The notes: generated by a model from the sequence alone, not told the origin. DNA of 64,000 nucleotides from Chrysogorgia sp. JL179-B06 (GCA_035772405.1 JAYKKM010000122.1:3227001-3291000); one strand, 5' to 3'; positions 43,731 through 58,700 are shown, counted from the first letter of the stretch. Numbers and translations: made by a program.

Positions 43731-46700
43731 GTAAAACGGTTTTATAATTATTTCGACATATTTTCGAGAGGGCCTTCCATTTTTCAAATTGCCAGAATAT
43801 TAACGACTGCTTCTCTTTAAAGGACAAGGGATGCTTGGCTGGCCTTGTGTTATTCCTCGACAACAGTGATGGACGAGTCGTTAGCACAGCCCTTCAGGTA
43901 AAACGAAGTGAAGTAATTTTTATGCATGAATTTAATTTTTATGTTCAAAGCCTGGATAACTTATTATGATTTATCCAACAAATGGAGAGTTATCCGTACC
44001 ATATACATGTAGTGACTTATCCAGGCTTTATACAAGTACCTGGCCCATTCCTGGCCCTGTACGTTTGTGAGAGTTCTCGTATATAACAGAAATAAAAATT
44101 AAAATGCCCTTATGTGATTTTCCATCAGGCCTTGAAGAATCTGTCCCAGTACAAGCCAAATCGGATAATCATGAAGAACGAATTGGGAATGCTGGAAAGT
44201 CTAAGAGCTATAATGCACAGGTACTGAAAAGCTGAACCTAAATTTTATCATGCAGTGACTATATATAGTTGGTAATTTTTTATCTACTGCAGCCAATATA
44301 ACTTGTCCAATGAATATTATATATATATGTCAATGGCATAATTTGTGAAACAAGTCACATGAACCAGTGCACAGTGTGAGGGAGGGTTCAGAATTTATCT
44401 AGAGGGGGGCTATGGTGATTTACTAAGAACCGGCTCCCACCAGATCTCTGGCTGGTACTGTATAGCGCAAATCGCCAGCTATGTTTTCCCAATGTTTATA
44501 AGCAAAATTGTTTTGCAGGTTTATTTTTATGAAAATCTGCTAAAATTCCATCATCAGTGTAATTCATACAGTAAGTGCCACGGGACAGGTGAATTATTTC
44601 TCCAAATGCTGAAAATTTATTTTGCAAGTGTATAGACCATTTTGGCACCCATGTCTGACACTGTCACTGACATGTCGGGGACATTGGGACATGAGCCACT
44701 TAATTCAGAACTAAGTGAAAGCACTGCGTATTACTTGTAACTATGCTGGTTGCAGATTTGATGACGTTGAACGACTACCTGCTTTGCATTGATTTTCGCT
44801 TTTTGATTGATTTTCGCTTTTTGATTGATTTTCGCTTTTTAACTCATAATTCTATTGGTTCAAAGCACTGTCTAACCATGTGAGATATTGAATTGCTCAA
44901 CTTTTTTCAGAACTTTTCTATTGCCACAACAGTAATATTTTATTTGCTGTCTGGATAGAAACACAAACAAAAGCCATCATGAATGTTCATCATGATGGTG
45001 AACCATATGTAGATATAGATGAAGAGGAAATATTCTGAATGCCATTATTAAGAACTACAGTATGTGGTCTTGTAAAGGCCTAGAACAACATACGCCAGTA
45101 CAACATTCGTATATGACAATTTACACCATAATGACAATCGTATATACGATGAATCGTATTGTGTAGATGCACTTAAGAAACTTAATTGCAAGATCTTGTA
45201 AGAATCTTGCAAGCTCTTACAAGATACAAGATCTTGTAAGACTTTTAGTAAGATTTTTTATATGAATATTATTAAAATCGTATGTGAATCTTATTTAAGA
45301 TCTTACAAGATTTTATTCTGATCTTACAAAATCTTATTATGATCTAATCTTATTATGATCTAATCTTATTATGATCTAATCTTATATGATCTTATTATAA
45401 TTTTACAAGATCTTATTATTAACAACATATTATAATCTTGCAAGATTGTATTATTATATCTTACAAAATCTTATGATCTTACAAGATTTTATTATGATCT
45501 TACAAGATCTAATTATGATCTAATCTTATAAGATCTTATAATCTTACAAGATCTAATTATAATCTTATAAGATCATATTATTGTTATAATCTTACAAGAT
45601 TGTATTATTATACCTTACAAAATATTATGATCTTACAAGATTTTATTATGATCTTACAAGATCTAATTATGATCTAATCTTATAAGATCTTATAATCTTA
45701 CAAGATCTTATTATAATCTTATAAGATCATATTATTATTATTATAATCTTACAAGATCGTATTATTATCTTTAATTACAAGATCTTATTATGATCTTACA
45801 AGATCTTATCTCTGAGATCTTATAATATCAGACATAGTTTGGCGCTACTCTGGCTTTAAAACGTTTTTTGAACGTAACTTTAAAAGTTACTGTCCATGAC
45901 CCAAAAGTTTCGACACTCCAATCTAGCGTCGCGATTTAATGGACCAGACAACGTCTCTGATGATACCGTAGTGTGTAATAATTTTGGAATTTTCCCACGC
46001 AATCTCATGTTTTTTGAAAATCAATTTATCTTTTTTGAAAAGCAAACGCCTTTTGGTGTTCTTTTAAACGCGTACGAAACTGACGTTTAGTCTGACGGCG
46101 ATGTACTCCTGATCACAGTCATTGCACGGAATGGAATAAATAAGCGTCTTTCCTCTGTTCCTTCGCAATAGACGTATAATCTTTAGGTTTTGCAAAAATA
46201 TGACCCAACGTCAAGAAAGATTTTTGAGCAACTTTTACGTTGAAACTTCTTAAGATTCTTTTAATTGGTTCCGTAATCCCTTGAATATACGGAACGACCG
46301 CAAAACCCATCACCGAACTTTCGTTCTCAGAATTTGTGCGTGGTGTAACTACAGGTCTTAAACAGTTTTTTTAGAAAATCATTAGGGATAGTGCGTCGAA
46401 TACCTGTTTTCGCTCACTTTCCATGGAATCGGAACTAGATGGTATGCCTTTAGCTTTCAAAAACAAAGTTCTAGGAACGGACTTCTTATGGCATAATTTG
46501 GGGTGATGAGAATCAAATGAAAGATATTTGTCAGTGTGTGTTGGTTTTCGGCAGGGACGTAGCGAAGCTTTTGTTGTGAGGGAATTTAAAAACTTTTCGA
46601 AAATTTACCTGAAATTTTTCTGTTTTATATTATGGGGTAATAAGGAGTTCTGCGTATTATTTCGCACGCAGCTATATGTTCACTGAATAAATACGGCAAT

Positions 46701-49700
46701 ATACCTTACTTATAGCTGGGTTAAAGGTTCTGCTTACATCGTTTGTTTACATTGCATTATATAAACATTGAACATGAAGTATTGCGGATTTGTTTTCCAC
46801 GCTTGAGCTTTTCCGCCTAAAAAGCGTGTTATAAGAAGCTGTTCTGTTCCTAAATGTGGATAATATATTTAACTACCACTCGCGCCTTCGCCACCTTTGA
46901 CGAATACTCGCTTTCGAACTGTCGCAAATCTATTCCGTTGAAGTTTGTTGACATATGGAGGACTGGACGGCACCTTTAAATAAATTTAATAAAAGAATAT
47001 AAAATTTTATTTTAGAATAGTGGGGGGGCCCACAGGTCAGGGGGAACGCAGGCTCTGGGAACGAGATTGGCAGCTCAGTCAAACCTGATGTTCGTTACTG
47101 GACATTGCAACGTTCACAACAATTCGTCAGAAAGTTGTTTTTAGTGTGAAACGAGTTTCGGAAATAAGTTAAAGCATTTCAGCCTTTTGCGAAGGATGTC
47201 AGATTACATTGGTCTCCATTGCGTTTCGCTGCGGCCTGCACGATTCCTTGGCTCGCGAATCGCGCACGTGGCAATGAAATTTGACCTTGCGACGAAATAG
47301 GATTATGAAAACCGGCAATCGGGGACAATCCACGATCATCGGCGATCATCGCAAGAACCAAAAAATTGTTTCTCCCGATGATCGCCGATGAATAATGAAA
47401 TCCGATGAAATAAGACAAATTAGGACCCAGTCTCTAGAAGAAAACCAAGTACATCAAAATGGCGGGTGAAAATGTACAGTTCCTATCTAAAAGCAAAAGA
47501 AGATGACGTTCTGTTTATGGAAATGACGTTCAATTGAATGACAATTATTCATACCTGAAAAAATATTCTCGGTCGTGCAGCTTCATCTCACGTACCAACG
47601 TATGAAATTACCAGTGTTCAGCAAAGTACTGATATTTTGTACTTAAGTAAAAGTAAAAAGTAACTCCTCAGTTTATACTTAAGTTAAGTAAAAGTATGGA
47701 CTGAAAATCTTACCTAAGTAAAAGTAAAAGTATGGCCGGAAAATTTTACTTAAGTAAAAGTAAAAGTATGGCAAAACATATCCCAGAAAAGTACTTCAGA
47801 AACAAACTATATATTCTCGAACCACTAACCAACATGACAAATGACAATTGATAATCTGGTACTGTACTTTAATCTGGGCGCTGTTTGGCGGCTCCAACTC
47901 AACAGTTGCCAACACGTACACACGCAAAATGAACTTCACGCGATTTCTCCACTCTAGATCTCCAGCGGATGGAGAGTGGACCGAGTATTTCGTAACTCCG
48001 CGTTCCGAATTTCGTTTTTTACTTTGCCGATAAAACAAAAAGTAACGAAGTAAAAAAGTAATTATTTTACAAAAATTTTACTTCGTTACAAGTAAAAAGT
48101 ATTTCTTGAAAAATATACTTCGTTACAAGTAAATACTGATTTTTTTTACTTAAGTAAATTAACGAAGTAAATTTACTTCGTTACTGGCGAACACTGGAAA
48201 TTACCCATATTCTTCCCTTTCCTCGAATATTTTTCGCACCCAGAACCTCTTCTTTTTGTATTTCTTACGCCGAAGGAGCCTTTTCTTTTTTAGTGATAGT
48301 GCTATGACTGGTAAAAGCTTCGCGTATGTAGTAATAATCTATTGTTAATAGCGGCAGCCATTTTGAAAAATATATATTTTCCCGGATGATCGCCGATCAT
48401 CGCAAATGTGAGCATCGGCGATGAATTGCGATATATGAAAACCAGGCTTTAGATGAGCTGATATCATTTAATTTTATTTATTTCGTCAGAATGTAATATC
48501 TTTAGTCTGTTTCAATTTAACAGATTTATTTACCTGATTTTTTACTCGACTGTTTCATGATTTTACCTGAATTTTTTTCTTCACCTGAGTTGGGGGGGAG
48601 GGGTGTTTCCTCCCCCCACACACACCCCCGCTCGCTACGTCCCTGGTTTTCGGTATATACAGCAGTTTCTCATTTCCCATGGTTTAATGTTTGACGACTG
48701 AATCCAAAAATGGTAAACAATCATTCTTTTCACGTTCTACTGTGAATTGAATTGAAAGCTCTATTGAGTTCAAGTGGTTCAAAAGAATTTCCACTTCATT
48801 CTTGGATACCGCGGAAATGACATAATCGTTTCCAAAACAAGGCTTCGCGGACGCTAATGCTCTTTGTTCTTATAATGATGTTGCAAGATCTTATCATGAT
48901 CTTACAAGTTCCTATGATCTTATGATCTTATGATGATCTTGCAACGATCTTACAATATCTTATGATCCTACAAAATCTTAGTCTTCAAATTCCACGTAGA
49001 AATTCAAATTCTTCAAATTCCATGGTGACTCGTGTGACCAAGACACAAAATTTTACGGTTAAAAATGGGTTTTTTCTACCACTTCTAATTTAGTAACAAG
49101 CAAGATTGCTTTGGTTAAGGAAGCCCTTGTGGAGATATTCAAGTTGCTATCCTTATACTTCCTAATAATTAAATTTAAAGCCTACGATTTAATGATCACT
49201 TATTATCATGTGACTTGTTTGACAGCGACAAATGAGAAAGTTTCACCAGATGAGATTCTTATTTATTTTTCTGGTAACATATTGATTTCATTTAATCCTA
49301 ACATTTATAAGATACAGTATATATATTGTTAAACATAAAATTATGATACTCAAGTTAAACTTTACCAAAACTAATTTTAGTTAAAACAGATAATGACACA
49401 AATCCAATGTGACTCGCGTGACATAAAAAAATATGAATAAATATGAAAGCTGCTAAGTTCTCAAAAGAACTGGCTATAATATGAAAAGGAGAAATAAGAG
49501 AACTTCAACGTGTCGAAAAATACTTAAGTAAGAGTTTGGATCCTGGGATCCTCGTTGTAAGAACGTTTTGGGAAGCTGGCAAGTCACAACTCCCAACTTA
49601 ACTAACTTAAAGGGACACTCCGGCCCAAATACAAATGTAGTTCGTATGAAAGATCTTACTGACTTTAGATTATTTCCAAAGTTTCAGCATTCCTATCAAT

Positions 49701-52700
49701 TTAGTTAAGAAGATATGGCTAGTTGAAGTTGGAGAGTTTGTCCAATTTCGACGCCATTTTGTTTCTCAAATATGACGTCACTGAGTGACGTGTCTCGTAT
49801 TATGCCTAAGAAGCTCCTCTACTTTCCTGCATGATGAACTAAATAGTTTATTTCGACTAATTTTCGTCCAAAGACCATTCACAATAACTATCACTATGTG
49901 ATCGCCATCAAAACAACTCCACTGACGATAAAGAATCACTCAATGACGTCATATTTTCAAAACCAATATGGCGTCAAAATCCACAAATTTTCAACTTCAA
50001 CTAGCAATATCTTCTCAACTAAATTGATAGGAATGCTGAAACTTTGGAAATAAACTAAAGTCAGTAAGATCTTTCATATGAACTGCATTTGTATTTGGGC
50101 CGGAGTGTCCCTTTAAGCCCCAGGGCCCGGTTGCATAATCTCCACATAAGTGTCCTCTTAAGTGGGACTCTTGGGATTCAGCGAAGTGTCCATTTATCGG
50201 TGTTGCATAAAGAAACTTATAGTTTTCGAAAGTGTACGAGTTGAGGGATCGTTTAGGGGTTCACGTTGCCTAAAGCCTTTACTAGCTGACATAAGTGAAA
50301 ATAGTTTCACGTGAATCTAAGGTTTACGTGAGAATTTTCACTTGTGTATTACCTGTAAAAACTTTATGCAACCTGAAACCGTATATGATCCCACAAATCG
50401 TACGCTTTCGAAAACGATAAGTTTCTTTGTGCAACATCCATAAATGACACTTAGCTGAATCGCAACAGTTCTACTTAAGTGACGACACTTAAGTGGAGGT
50501 TTTATGCAACCGGGCCCAGGGTTAGAACCCATGTGGCCTCTGGGCAGTGCCGCAGTGGGCTTGTGGCAGTACCACTGTAGCCTGTAGGTGTAGCCGTGGA
50601 GGTTAGTATGTGAGTGTGACAGTCTGTGTAGCTACACAAATACACAACTGCCTAAACTCTCAAGATAAAAGATTATTAAATTCAATGGATTTTGCTACAG
50701 TGCTACTATAGGAAATTGCTAGGCACGGCTTTATTAATTGTTTTAGACTTTGTCCTGCGAAACGTAGTGCGACCACCGTGTTTTCGAAGAAATTATTTGG
50801 TGCTTAGCGTAGGATCCAAGAAAGATTGGCATTATTTCCAGGTCTGCCCGACCGGAACCTCCGGAACTCCGATTTTTCCAAGTTCCGATTCTGGCCGGAA
50901 CTCCGATTTTTCCAAGTTCCGGCCGGAACTCGTGTAAAATGTTCGGCCGGAACCGGCACTTATTCGCCAAAATATGGTCAGCCATTGATCTGTAGTGCTC
51001 AGTCTTTTTAAGACTATGCACGGTGTCAACGCGATTAAAAACATGATCAACTATTAGTAAACAAAGGTCTTTCTTGAGAATATTCAGTATTCACATTTGA
51101 TCGGAGAAAAATGTTCATGATACAAAAACTAGTTTTGTATGTAATGGAAATATGAAGGACAATTTTAATAATTTTCTATCTGGTATTATTTAATGAGGAG
51201 TTATTTCACTTTTTGACCACTTAATTCCACAAGGACAATCTCAGACTAAACTGCATACCGTATTTCCTCTAATAAACGCGTAGTCTCGAATAAACGCGTA
51301 GTCTCGAATAAACGCCTCCCCTTTTCTCAAGAATGCCTCTAATAAACGCCTCCCTCTAATAAACGCCTCCCTCTAATAAACGCCTCCCTCTAATAAACGC
51401 CTCCCTCTAATAAACTCCACACACATCAGAGCAGTGTTTATTAGAAAAAATACAGATAGTGCAAGAAAAAGAATGCTAAAATTGACAGATTTATTTATTT
51501 TTATGTGGCAACAATGGAATCAAACAAGGAATCGTTTTAATTTCTTCTTCCACAGACGTTGACTGGCTTCATTGTCGAAGTGATGTAAACAACTCAGTTA
51601 AACTAGCCATTGTTAAAGTTAAATAAAGTAAAATAATAATAAAAGTAAAAACGAAAGAAGAACTCGACCAATATCCTTTTTATCCAGACCTTGCGCTCGG
51701 TCAATAACATATTGTTTAATAAACCCCTCCCTCTAGCAAACGCCCCCCTCTAATAAACGCCGCATCAAATTGTTTCAAAATTTAATAAACGCCGGAGGCG
51801 CTTGTTAAAGGAAATACGGTAATCTGCCTATAGGTACTGGTTCAAACGGAAAGATACTGATTTCCGGTTCTGGGCGGTTAGTTCCGGCCGGAACTTATTT
51901 CAGTTCCGGTTCCGGCCGGAACTTTTAAATTTGGTTCCGGTGCACCCTATAAATAATAAGTTTAAATAATAGAAAGTCAATAGTTTTGTTTCATCAGTGT
52001 TTGTTGCAGCTATTTTCAATAATAATTCAACACAGTGTTTAAAGTTTGAAAACTGGAAGCATGGCTAATTTAGGCTGGTCTAGATGGATCAGTGGCTTTA
52101 GAAACACGTGTATTTTGTGGGCTTGGTAACCAGGCAGAAATGAAGCTACTGCAAGTTGTTTTAAATTCTTAAAAGAACTGACAAATTTTATCATTTTATT
52201 TTTTTATGAAACAACTCGCAAATTTTATCCACATATTTTGGTAGAAACCTGAGTTTTCACATTGTGACTAGTGTAATTAGGACTCGCGTGACCGAACTTG
52301 AGGGTGATTTTTCTCCAAAACTACAGACAATATTTTTTTAGATTTTCTTGGACGTGTAACGTTAACCAAGAGTACCAAGTTGTGATAGACTCAAAGAACT
52401 AGTTCATATTGGCAGGGAATGAGAATACTTTGTGAAAATATTGTGACTCGCGTGACCCTGAAATGAAGGTGTTTTCAATGCCATCTAATACAAAGCCGAT
52501 ACCTTATTTTGAAATATTAAATCTGAAATAAGTTATCAAATAGCAGTGGTAAGCTAAAATCATAAAATACTGAAGAAATTGTCTTGTGTCACGAAATAGG
52601 AGCTTTTTGTTAAAAAGTAACAATTTTTGCCTTAAATGCAAAATTATCTATGTTCTTGTTTCCATTCCCACAATGCCCTTGGACAATTGTGGTTAATTGT

Positions 52701-55700
52701 TTTTCATTCCACATGATGGTAAGGCAAGGTATTGTAGCACCCCAAAATGGTATTTCAGGTGCTATTATGTTAATTTAAATTATTCATGATGATGTGTCAT
52801 TTCTGTGGAATGGCTGAAAAGGCCTTTTCATGGTTCGTAGCGGTCTTTGAAAGTCTTTGAATGTAGGTCTTTGAGGTCTTTGAAATGTCTTTTAAAGCTC
52901 TTTAAATTCTGTCGCGAGTGTTATTTCATTTACGATGCCCTAATGAAATATATCGATATTCAGCACAATTTTCCACGAAAAACTATGCGTTTAACAAAGC
53001 ATGCGCATTTTTGAAAAACCTGTTTTATATTTTCTATAAACATGTTATCTTCGCTTTTGAATTGTCAGCATTTTGTAATGCCCGATTAAATTATATATTG
53101 TTACAATCTAATAACTTTGATTGAAGATCATGAAATAAGAGCTTTCTGCGGACAATGATTTGAAATGTATTTATGAATGGACACGTGATTGGCTTGTTAC
53201 TATAAATCCAGATAAAACTAAATCTGTTACATTTTCAGTAAAAAAGCTTAAGCCAGTACATCCTACGCTATATTTCGCAAACGAGCCGATTGAAATTGTT
53301 AGTAACCATAAGCATCTAGGGGTTACCCTATCTTCAAATCTTTCCTGGAGAGCACATATATTTAATATCTATGAGAAAGCTTCAAAAAAACTTAATCTCC
53401 TAAAGGGTTTGAAGTTTAAGGTAAATAGAGAAACCTTATTAGACCAGTGATGGAATACGCTGATGTTCTTTAGGATGGTTACTCTGAAAATGAAAGCGAT
53501 CTCATTGAGCATGTTCAATATCAATCTGCAATAGTGGTCGCGGGTGCTATGAGGGGTACTAGTAGAGTACGATTGTTGGAGGAATTAGCCTGGGAAGATA
53601 TGAAAACAAGGCGATCTATTCATAAACTTATTTTATATTTTAAAATTATAAATAATTTTACACCAAAGTATTTGTCGGATTTATTGCCTCAAACAGTGCA
53701 ACAGAGGTCGGGTCTATCTTTAAGAAATGCTTTTGACTTTTCTTTTTTCTGTGTGAGAACTGAACGATATAAAAAATCGTTTTTTCCCTCAACCACTATA
53801 TTGTGGAATAGTATTGATCTTATTGATCGCAATTCAATGTCGATTGGTTTATTTAAGAAATCATTATTTTTCTTCTTCGACATTCAAACTTATACTAGTT
53901 ATTATGATTTTTCTATTGATAGATACTCTTCTATTTTACATACTCGTCTGCGCCTAAATTGTAATGCTTTGAATTATTATCTGTTTATAATTAATTGTAG
54001 TTTATCTCCAGCATGTTTATGCGGAGCTTGTTGTGAATCAGTAATTCATTACTTTTTATATTGTTCCCGATATGCTGCTCTTAGATTATCCTTACTCTCG
54101 GCTGCTGCTCAAGTTTATGGTGAAGGCTGGTATCTTTTGTCGGATTTTCAAAAATTGAACATTTTCTTATTTGGTTCAATCGTTTTGAGTATAGATAGTA
54201 ATAGATGTATATTTATGCATGTTCAAAAATACATCAAGCAAACTAATCGTTTTTCTAAAGATTAACCTATTCTATCTTTGAACTTTCAATGGAACCAGCT
54301 TTGACCAATTTTTGCTGTTGATCTAAATTTATTTACTTATTGTTCATATACTTAGTGTTTGTTTTCTCCTGTAGTGTACGTTATTTAATTATTTGTATTG
54401 TTAAATGTAGTGTGAGCCCCTCGATGAGCGTTTACGCTCTTGGGTAAACACTAATTAATTAATTTATTAATAAAATATGTTTATACAAAAAAAAAAAATT
54501 TAAAAATTAAAAAATAAGAGCTCAATGTTAAAATAGCAAAAGACGAACTCCATTTTTGACAACTGTTTAAATTAATTTCATCGTGAATCTCTGGAAGGTC
54601 TTTGAAAGTCTTTGAAAATAGGCAAAAAAAGTCTTTGAAAGTCTTTCAATTTTTTCGGCCACGAACCATGCTTTTATACACGAGTACTGAGGTCTGATTT
54701 TACTGACATGCAGGCATTTCAAGTTTAAGCGTGTAATGTTTGCGGTAAGACAAGCACTTACTGCAGGCAAAAGTTAATTTACTGGCAGGCATTTTAAGAT
54801 AGCGTGCATGTTTTGGTAAGATTAAGCGCTTGCTGCGGGAAAAAGTGTATTTCTCGGCCAAACAAAAGTATGCATAACGATTACAGTCAGATTACCGACC
54901 TTTAAGAAATAAAAATATAACTTCAAAATCGATATACCTAAAGGCTATATACATGTATGTTTAGGCTTTTTGGTAACATTTATATCTTCTTTCGTTAAAA
55001 CTACAAAACTCCGTAAGACAGACAGTCGCATCTGACATAAGACGATACAATGAATTTTGATTTGAATGAATTTGCCAGAGTCATGTTATCAAGAGAGAGT
55101 GGATAGCACTGCTCTGTTTACGTACCCTCTGATCCGCTGAATGTTCATTGAAACGGGGCAACGATCGTGGCTGTGAGTAGCCTACGCGTAGACCCCAACC
55201 GTTCCTCACGAGAAACGGATTTTTCATGGGGTCTACAACGTAGGCTAGGCTGTGAGTTAATTTATATATGGATTACATTTAGTCATTATTAAATATATAA
55301 ATTCTTCTAACTTGGCAATACTTCAAGTGACCTGCATACATGTATTAAAAGTTTCAAACACTAAAGCAACAAGGGATTTTAAATTTCCTCATTGCAATTT
55401 CATCTCGTAGTTGGATTACAACGACCTTGACATCTAGGGGAATGTCCAAATGAACTCTTTAACTAATTTGGTGAATTCTGCATTATGCCATTGACATGGC
55501 TAGCTGCAGCTAGCGCAAGAAATCATGTGAAGAAGAAATGAATTATAAGTTGATGTTTTGTTTTTGTTTCATTAACCTTAGAGACAGAGATGCAAAAACA
55601 AAACAAATGGCCACAGAAGTTTATGATGCATTGAGCAAAACACAAGAACAAGCTCGAAGGCAAAGTAATGCCAACAGGTGACCAATGTAACGAAATTGAT

Positions 55701-58700
55701 AAATGGTGATATCACACTACGTTTTTGAGATATTTCGATTTGTTTGATTGATTAAAGTAAAGTTTATTGTGTTGTAAATTTTCCCATTTATTTTAATCTT
55801 ATCTAGTACTCGCCCCTCGTCAGTTCTAAACAGTTCGAATAGAAGATCGAAAACTTACATCATACAAGTTAAAGGTCTTTCAAACCAGGTAGCTTACCTT
55901 GAACATTTGATTAATTTTGGTTAAAACTATATTTTTGTACTTTTCTTGCGAATGCTCAATTTAATGCGCCGTTCTTCATACTCACTAACTCATACTATCT
56001 CACCCATATACTATGTATTTTAAAATCACATGCCTTAAAGTTCAATGTTTCGTTTATATCTGTTATCGCTCACTATACTACTTTACTATTTTTATGGCTT
56101 TACCCCATTTTCACAACATACAGGTACTTAACCACATTTTTGACACACTCCGTGCATTTCGTACTGCAGGTGACAAATATACAGAAAGTATTTAACTATT
56201 AGACAATTAGGTTTAACAATTAGGCCATCTATAATTTAAGTCTTTTTACTAAAACTAATTTTCACTCATTCTATTTTTTATATTTTTTATATTTTCATTC
56301 TATTGCTGGCAAAGACAAATAAATAAATTTATCATTCACTTTAATATTTCTACTGTTTTGATTGGTTGATTTACCTGCAAATAACTGCGTGCAAATATCG
56401 ATTCAGCTGCAAATAACTGGTGCAAATACTTTATTGAGCATGCGCACATGGAAAATGATTCGTCAGCTTGAATTGAAAAAGCGATTTGTCGTCTTTACTT
56501 GAGCAAAAGGACGCCGAAAACACAAAAAAGGCAACCAAAGTTGCTTTAAACCTATTTCGAGGGTATTTACAAGAAAAAGGATTGAGTGAAGCTGAGCTAT
56601 TGACGTCTAAAGTTAAACTTGCGACGGTAAATGATAAAACAATTATTGAACTCGGCTATCGCAAAATATCGTGATTTATCAGTGGCTCGCAGATCAATTA
56701 TTTGCCTCTGCCTTCGGCATCGGCAAATAATTGATCTGCTCGCCACTGATAAATCACGATATTTTGCTCAACCTCGTCCAATAATTGTATAAAATTCGTA
56801 TGTTCAAGCACCTGATCTTCTGCAATGTTTTCGAATCATATGAACTCCTACAGTGGTTGCTGCGCGTGTCTTCAGTCTGAACATGCTGAATCAATGCTAG
56901 TGTTTCGGATTCAGACTCGTTGTAGCTTCTTCTCTTCCGCTGTCGCAGGACAATAATCTATATAGGTGCTGAATTGTTCGCTCCAAGTGGTTCTTCTTGA
57001 CGATTCCATTTTTTCCGTTATAATTATTGTCTCCTCACAATCCCTAGCTTCAACTTGTTTCGGTCCTTTTCGTCTCCTTTTATGATTACGAGTCGTTGCG
57101 CACGTAGGTATTCCCTTGTCCATGCACCGTTGCCATATGGCATCTTTATTTCTGTGCATTATATGGCATATTGCCATACCCCAGGTGAACATCTTGCCAA
57201 GATCTTACAAGATCTTGTAAGATCTTGTAAGATCTTAAAATAAATCTTGACAAGATCTTATAATAGAAATCTTGTAAGATCTTGTAAGATCTTATGAAAT
57301 TTTATAAGATCTTGTAAGATTTAATATACTTGACAAGATCTTACAAAATATCTTACAAACTGAAAACATTAGAAAACTTAAGAATTTGCTGATATAAAAT
57401 TTTTATAAAATGGTATCCGCATATATAAGCACATGGCCTATTATATACGCGAAATTCAAGATAATTTCCGTATAACGAAGATAACTGTGATAACTTCAGT
57501 TGCAGATGCTACAATTAATAATAGATTACCGTATGTGTGTTATACCGTATTTGTGCTTTATAAAGTATGGTATTTATCAAATCGTTCCGGATATTGTAAA
57601 TAAATAAAAAATCCGGTTAATTATCTTGTAAGATCTTAGAAGAAAATAGTAAATATCTTGTACGATCTTGCAAGATAATGGTCAAAATCTTGTAAGATCT
57701 TACAAGAAAATAGTAAATATCTTGTAAGATCTTACAAGAAAATGATCAAATCTTGTAAGATCTTACAAGAAAATGAGCAAATCTTGTAAGATCTTATAAG
57801 AAAATAGTAAATATCTTGTAAGATCTTACAAGATAATGGTCAAAATCTTGTGAGATCTTACAAGAAAATGATCAAATCTTGTAAGATCTTACAAGAAAAT
57901 GGTAAAAATCTTGTAAGATCTTACAAGATAAATGTCAAAATCTTGTAAGATCTGATAAGAAAATGGTCTAATTGTGATCTACAGTAAAATAATATATTAA
58001 ATACTACAGTTAATAGTTATAGCTACTCTGCTGGCCAGTAGCTTAATTTTAGAACTATATGTATATTAACTATAAATGCGAATACATGATGTTCAGGCCT
58101 AGAGTTTACCGTTTGGCGGATATATTTAACCTATGATTTAACAGGCATTTGTGGTTCAGGTAGATGTAAATTGTCGTCAGAATCTGAGTTTGGGTATCTG
58201 ATTCTTCTACGTTTCACATAATCATAGACGAGATAGAGCTTACTGTGATTACTAAGAACTAATTCGGGATCCGAATAGTAACATCTTGAAAACTCAAGAT
58301 ATAAAAGCAAACGTATCAAGTTTGACCTTCACTGTTAATAATAATAATAATAATTTTTAATATTTATATCGCGCAAATTTACATGAGAATATGATCAAAT
58401 GCATGTAACAAAACACTTGAATTCACGCTGAAACTGTTCGAATACCTATTCAAAAAGCTGAATAGCATAAAAAACATGTGGTGTGTTGATCTACTATAGG
58501 AACAGACAACTGAAAATGAAGCGAGCTTACTAGACCAGGTGTGCTGGTGTGATTGTTAAAACTTGAACTGCCAAGCGCTCGTCTCACCTTTTGTTCGCAC
58601 AGCCGCAATATCCGGTCACCAAGCCATATGTGCTCGGCTATCATATAACATCATTTCACCAGAGTCACTTAGCCTATACGGATCTCTTTGTGTTCGTGAA

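Larger units (their letters stand above)
45845..48870 (-). pseudogene. Penelope-like retroelement remnant (RT C-terminus, linker, GIY-YIG)
   Basis: Minus-strand pieces: RT C-terminal part VEILLNHLNSIELSIQFTVE and DCLPFLDSVV (48,840-48,690); then, beyond the inserted hAT element, RKPTHTDKYLSFDSHHPK (46,545-46,490), SMESERKQVFDALS (46,430-46,385), PYIQGITEPIKRILRSF (46,300-46,250), LGHIFAKPKD (46,215-46,185), SIPCNDCDQEYI (46,140-46,105) of the GIY-YIG endonuclease, TKRQFRTRLKEHQKA (46,080-46,040) and HEIAWENSKII (46,010-45,980). Frameshifts and stops divide the later part, so it is dead. The order and motifs are those of Penelope-like elements. The 5' RT core is missing. Inserted in an AAGATCTT satellite, antisense to ARMC1. 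Confidence 0.85.

Noticed and set aside
56911..57192. 93-codon minus-strand frame with basic and Cys residues
   Set aside because: Not recognised, starts in the AAGATCTT satellite edge, no splice or start support. May be a transposon scrap.
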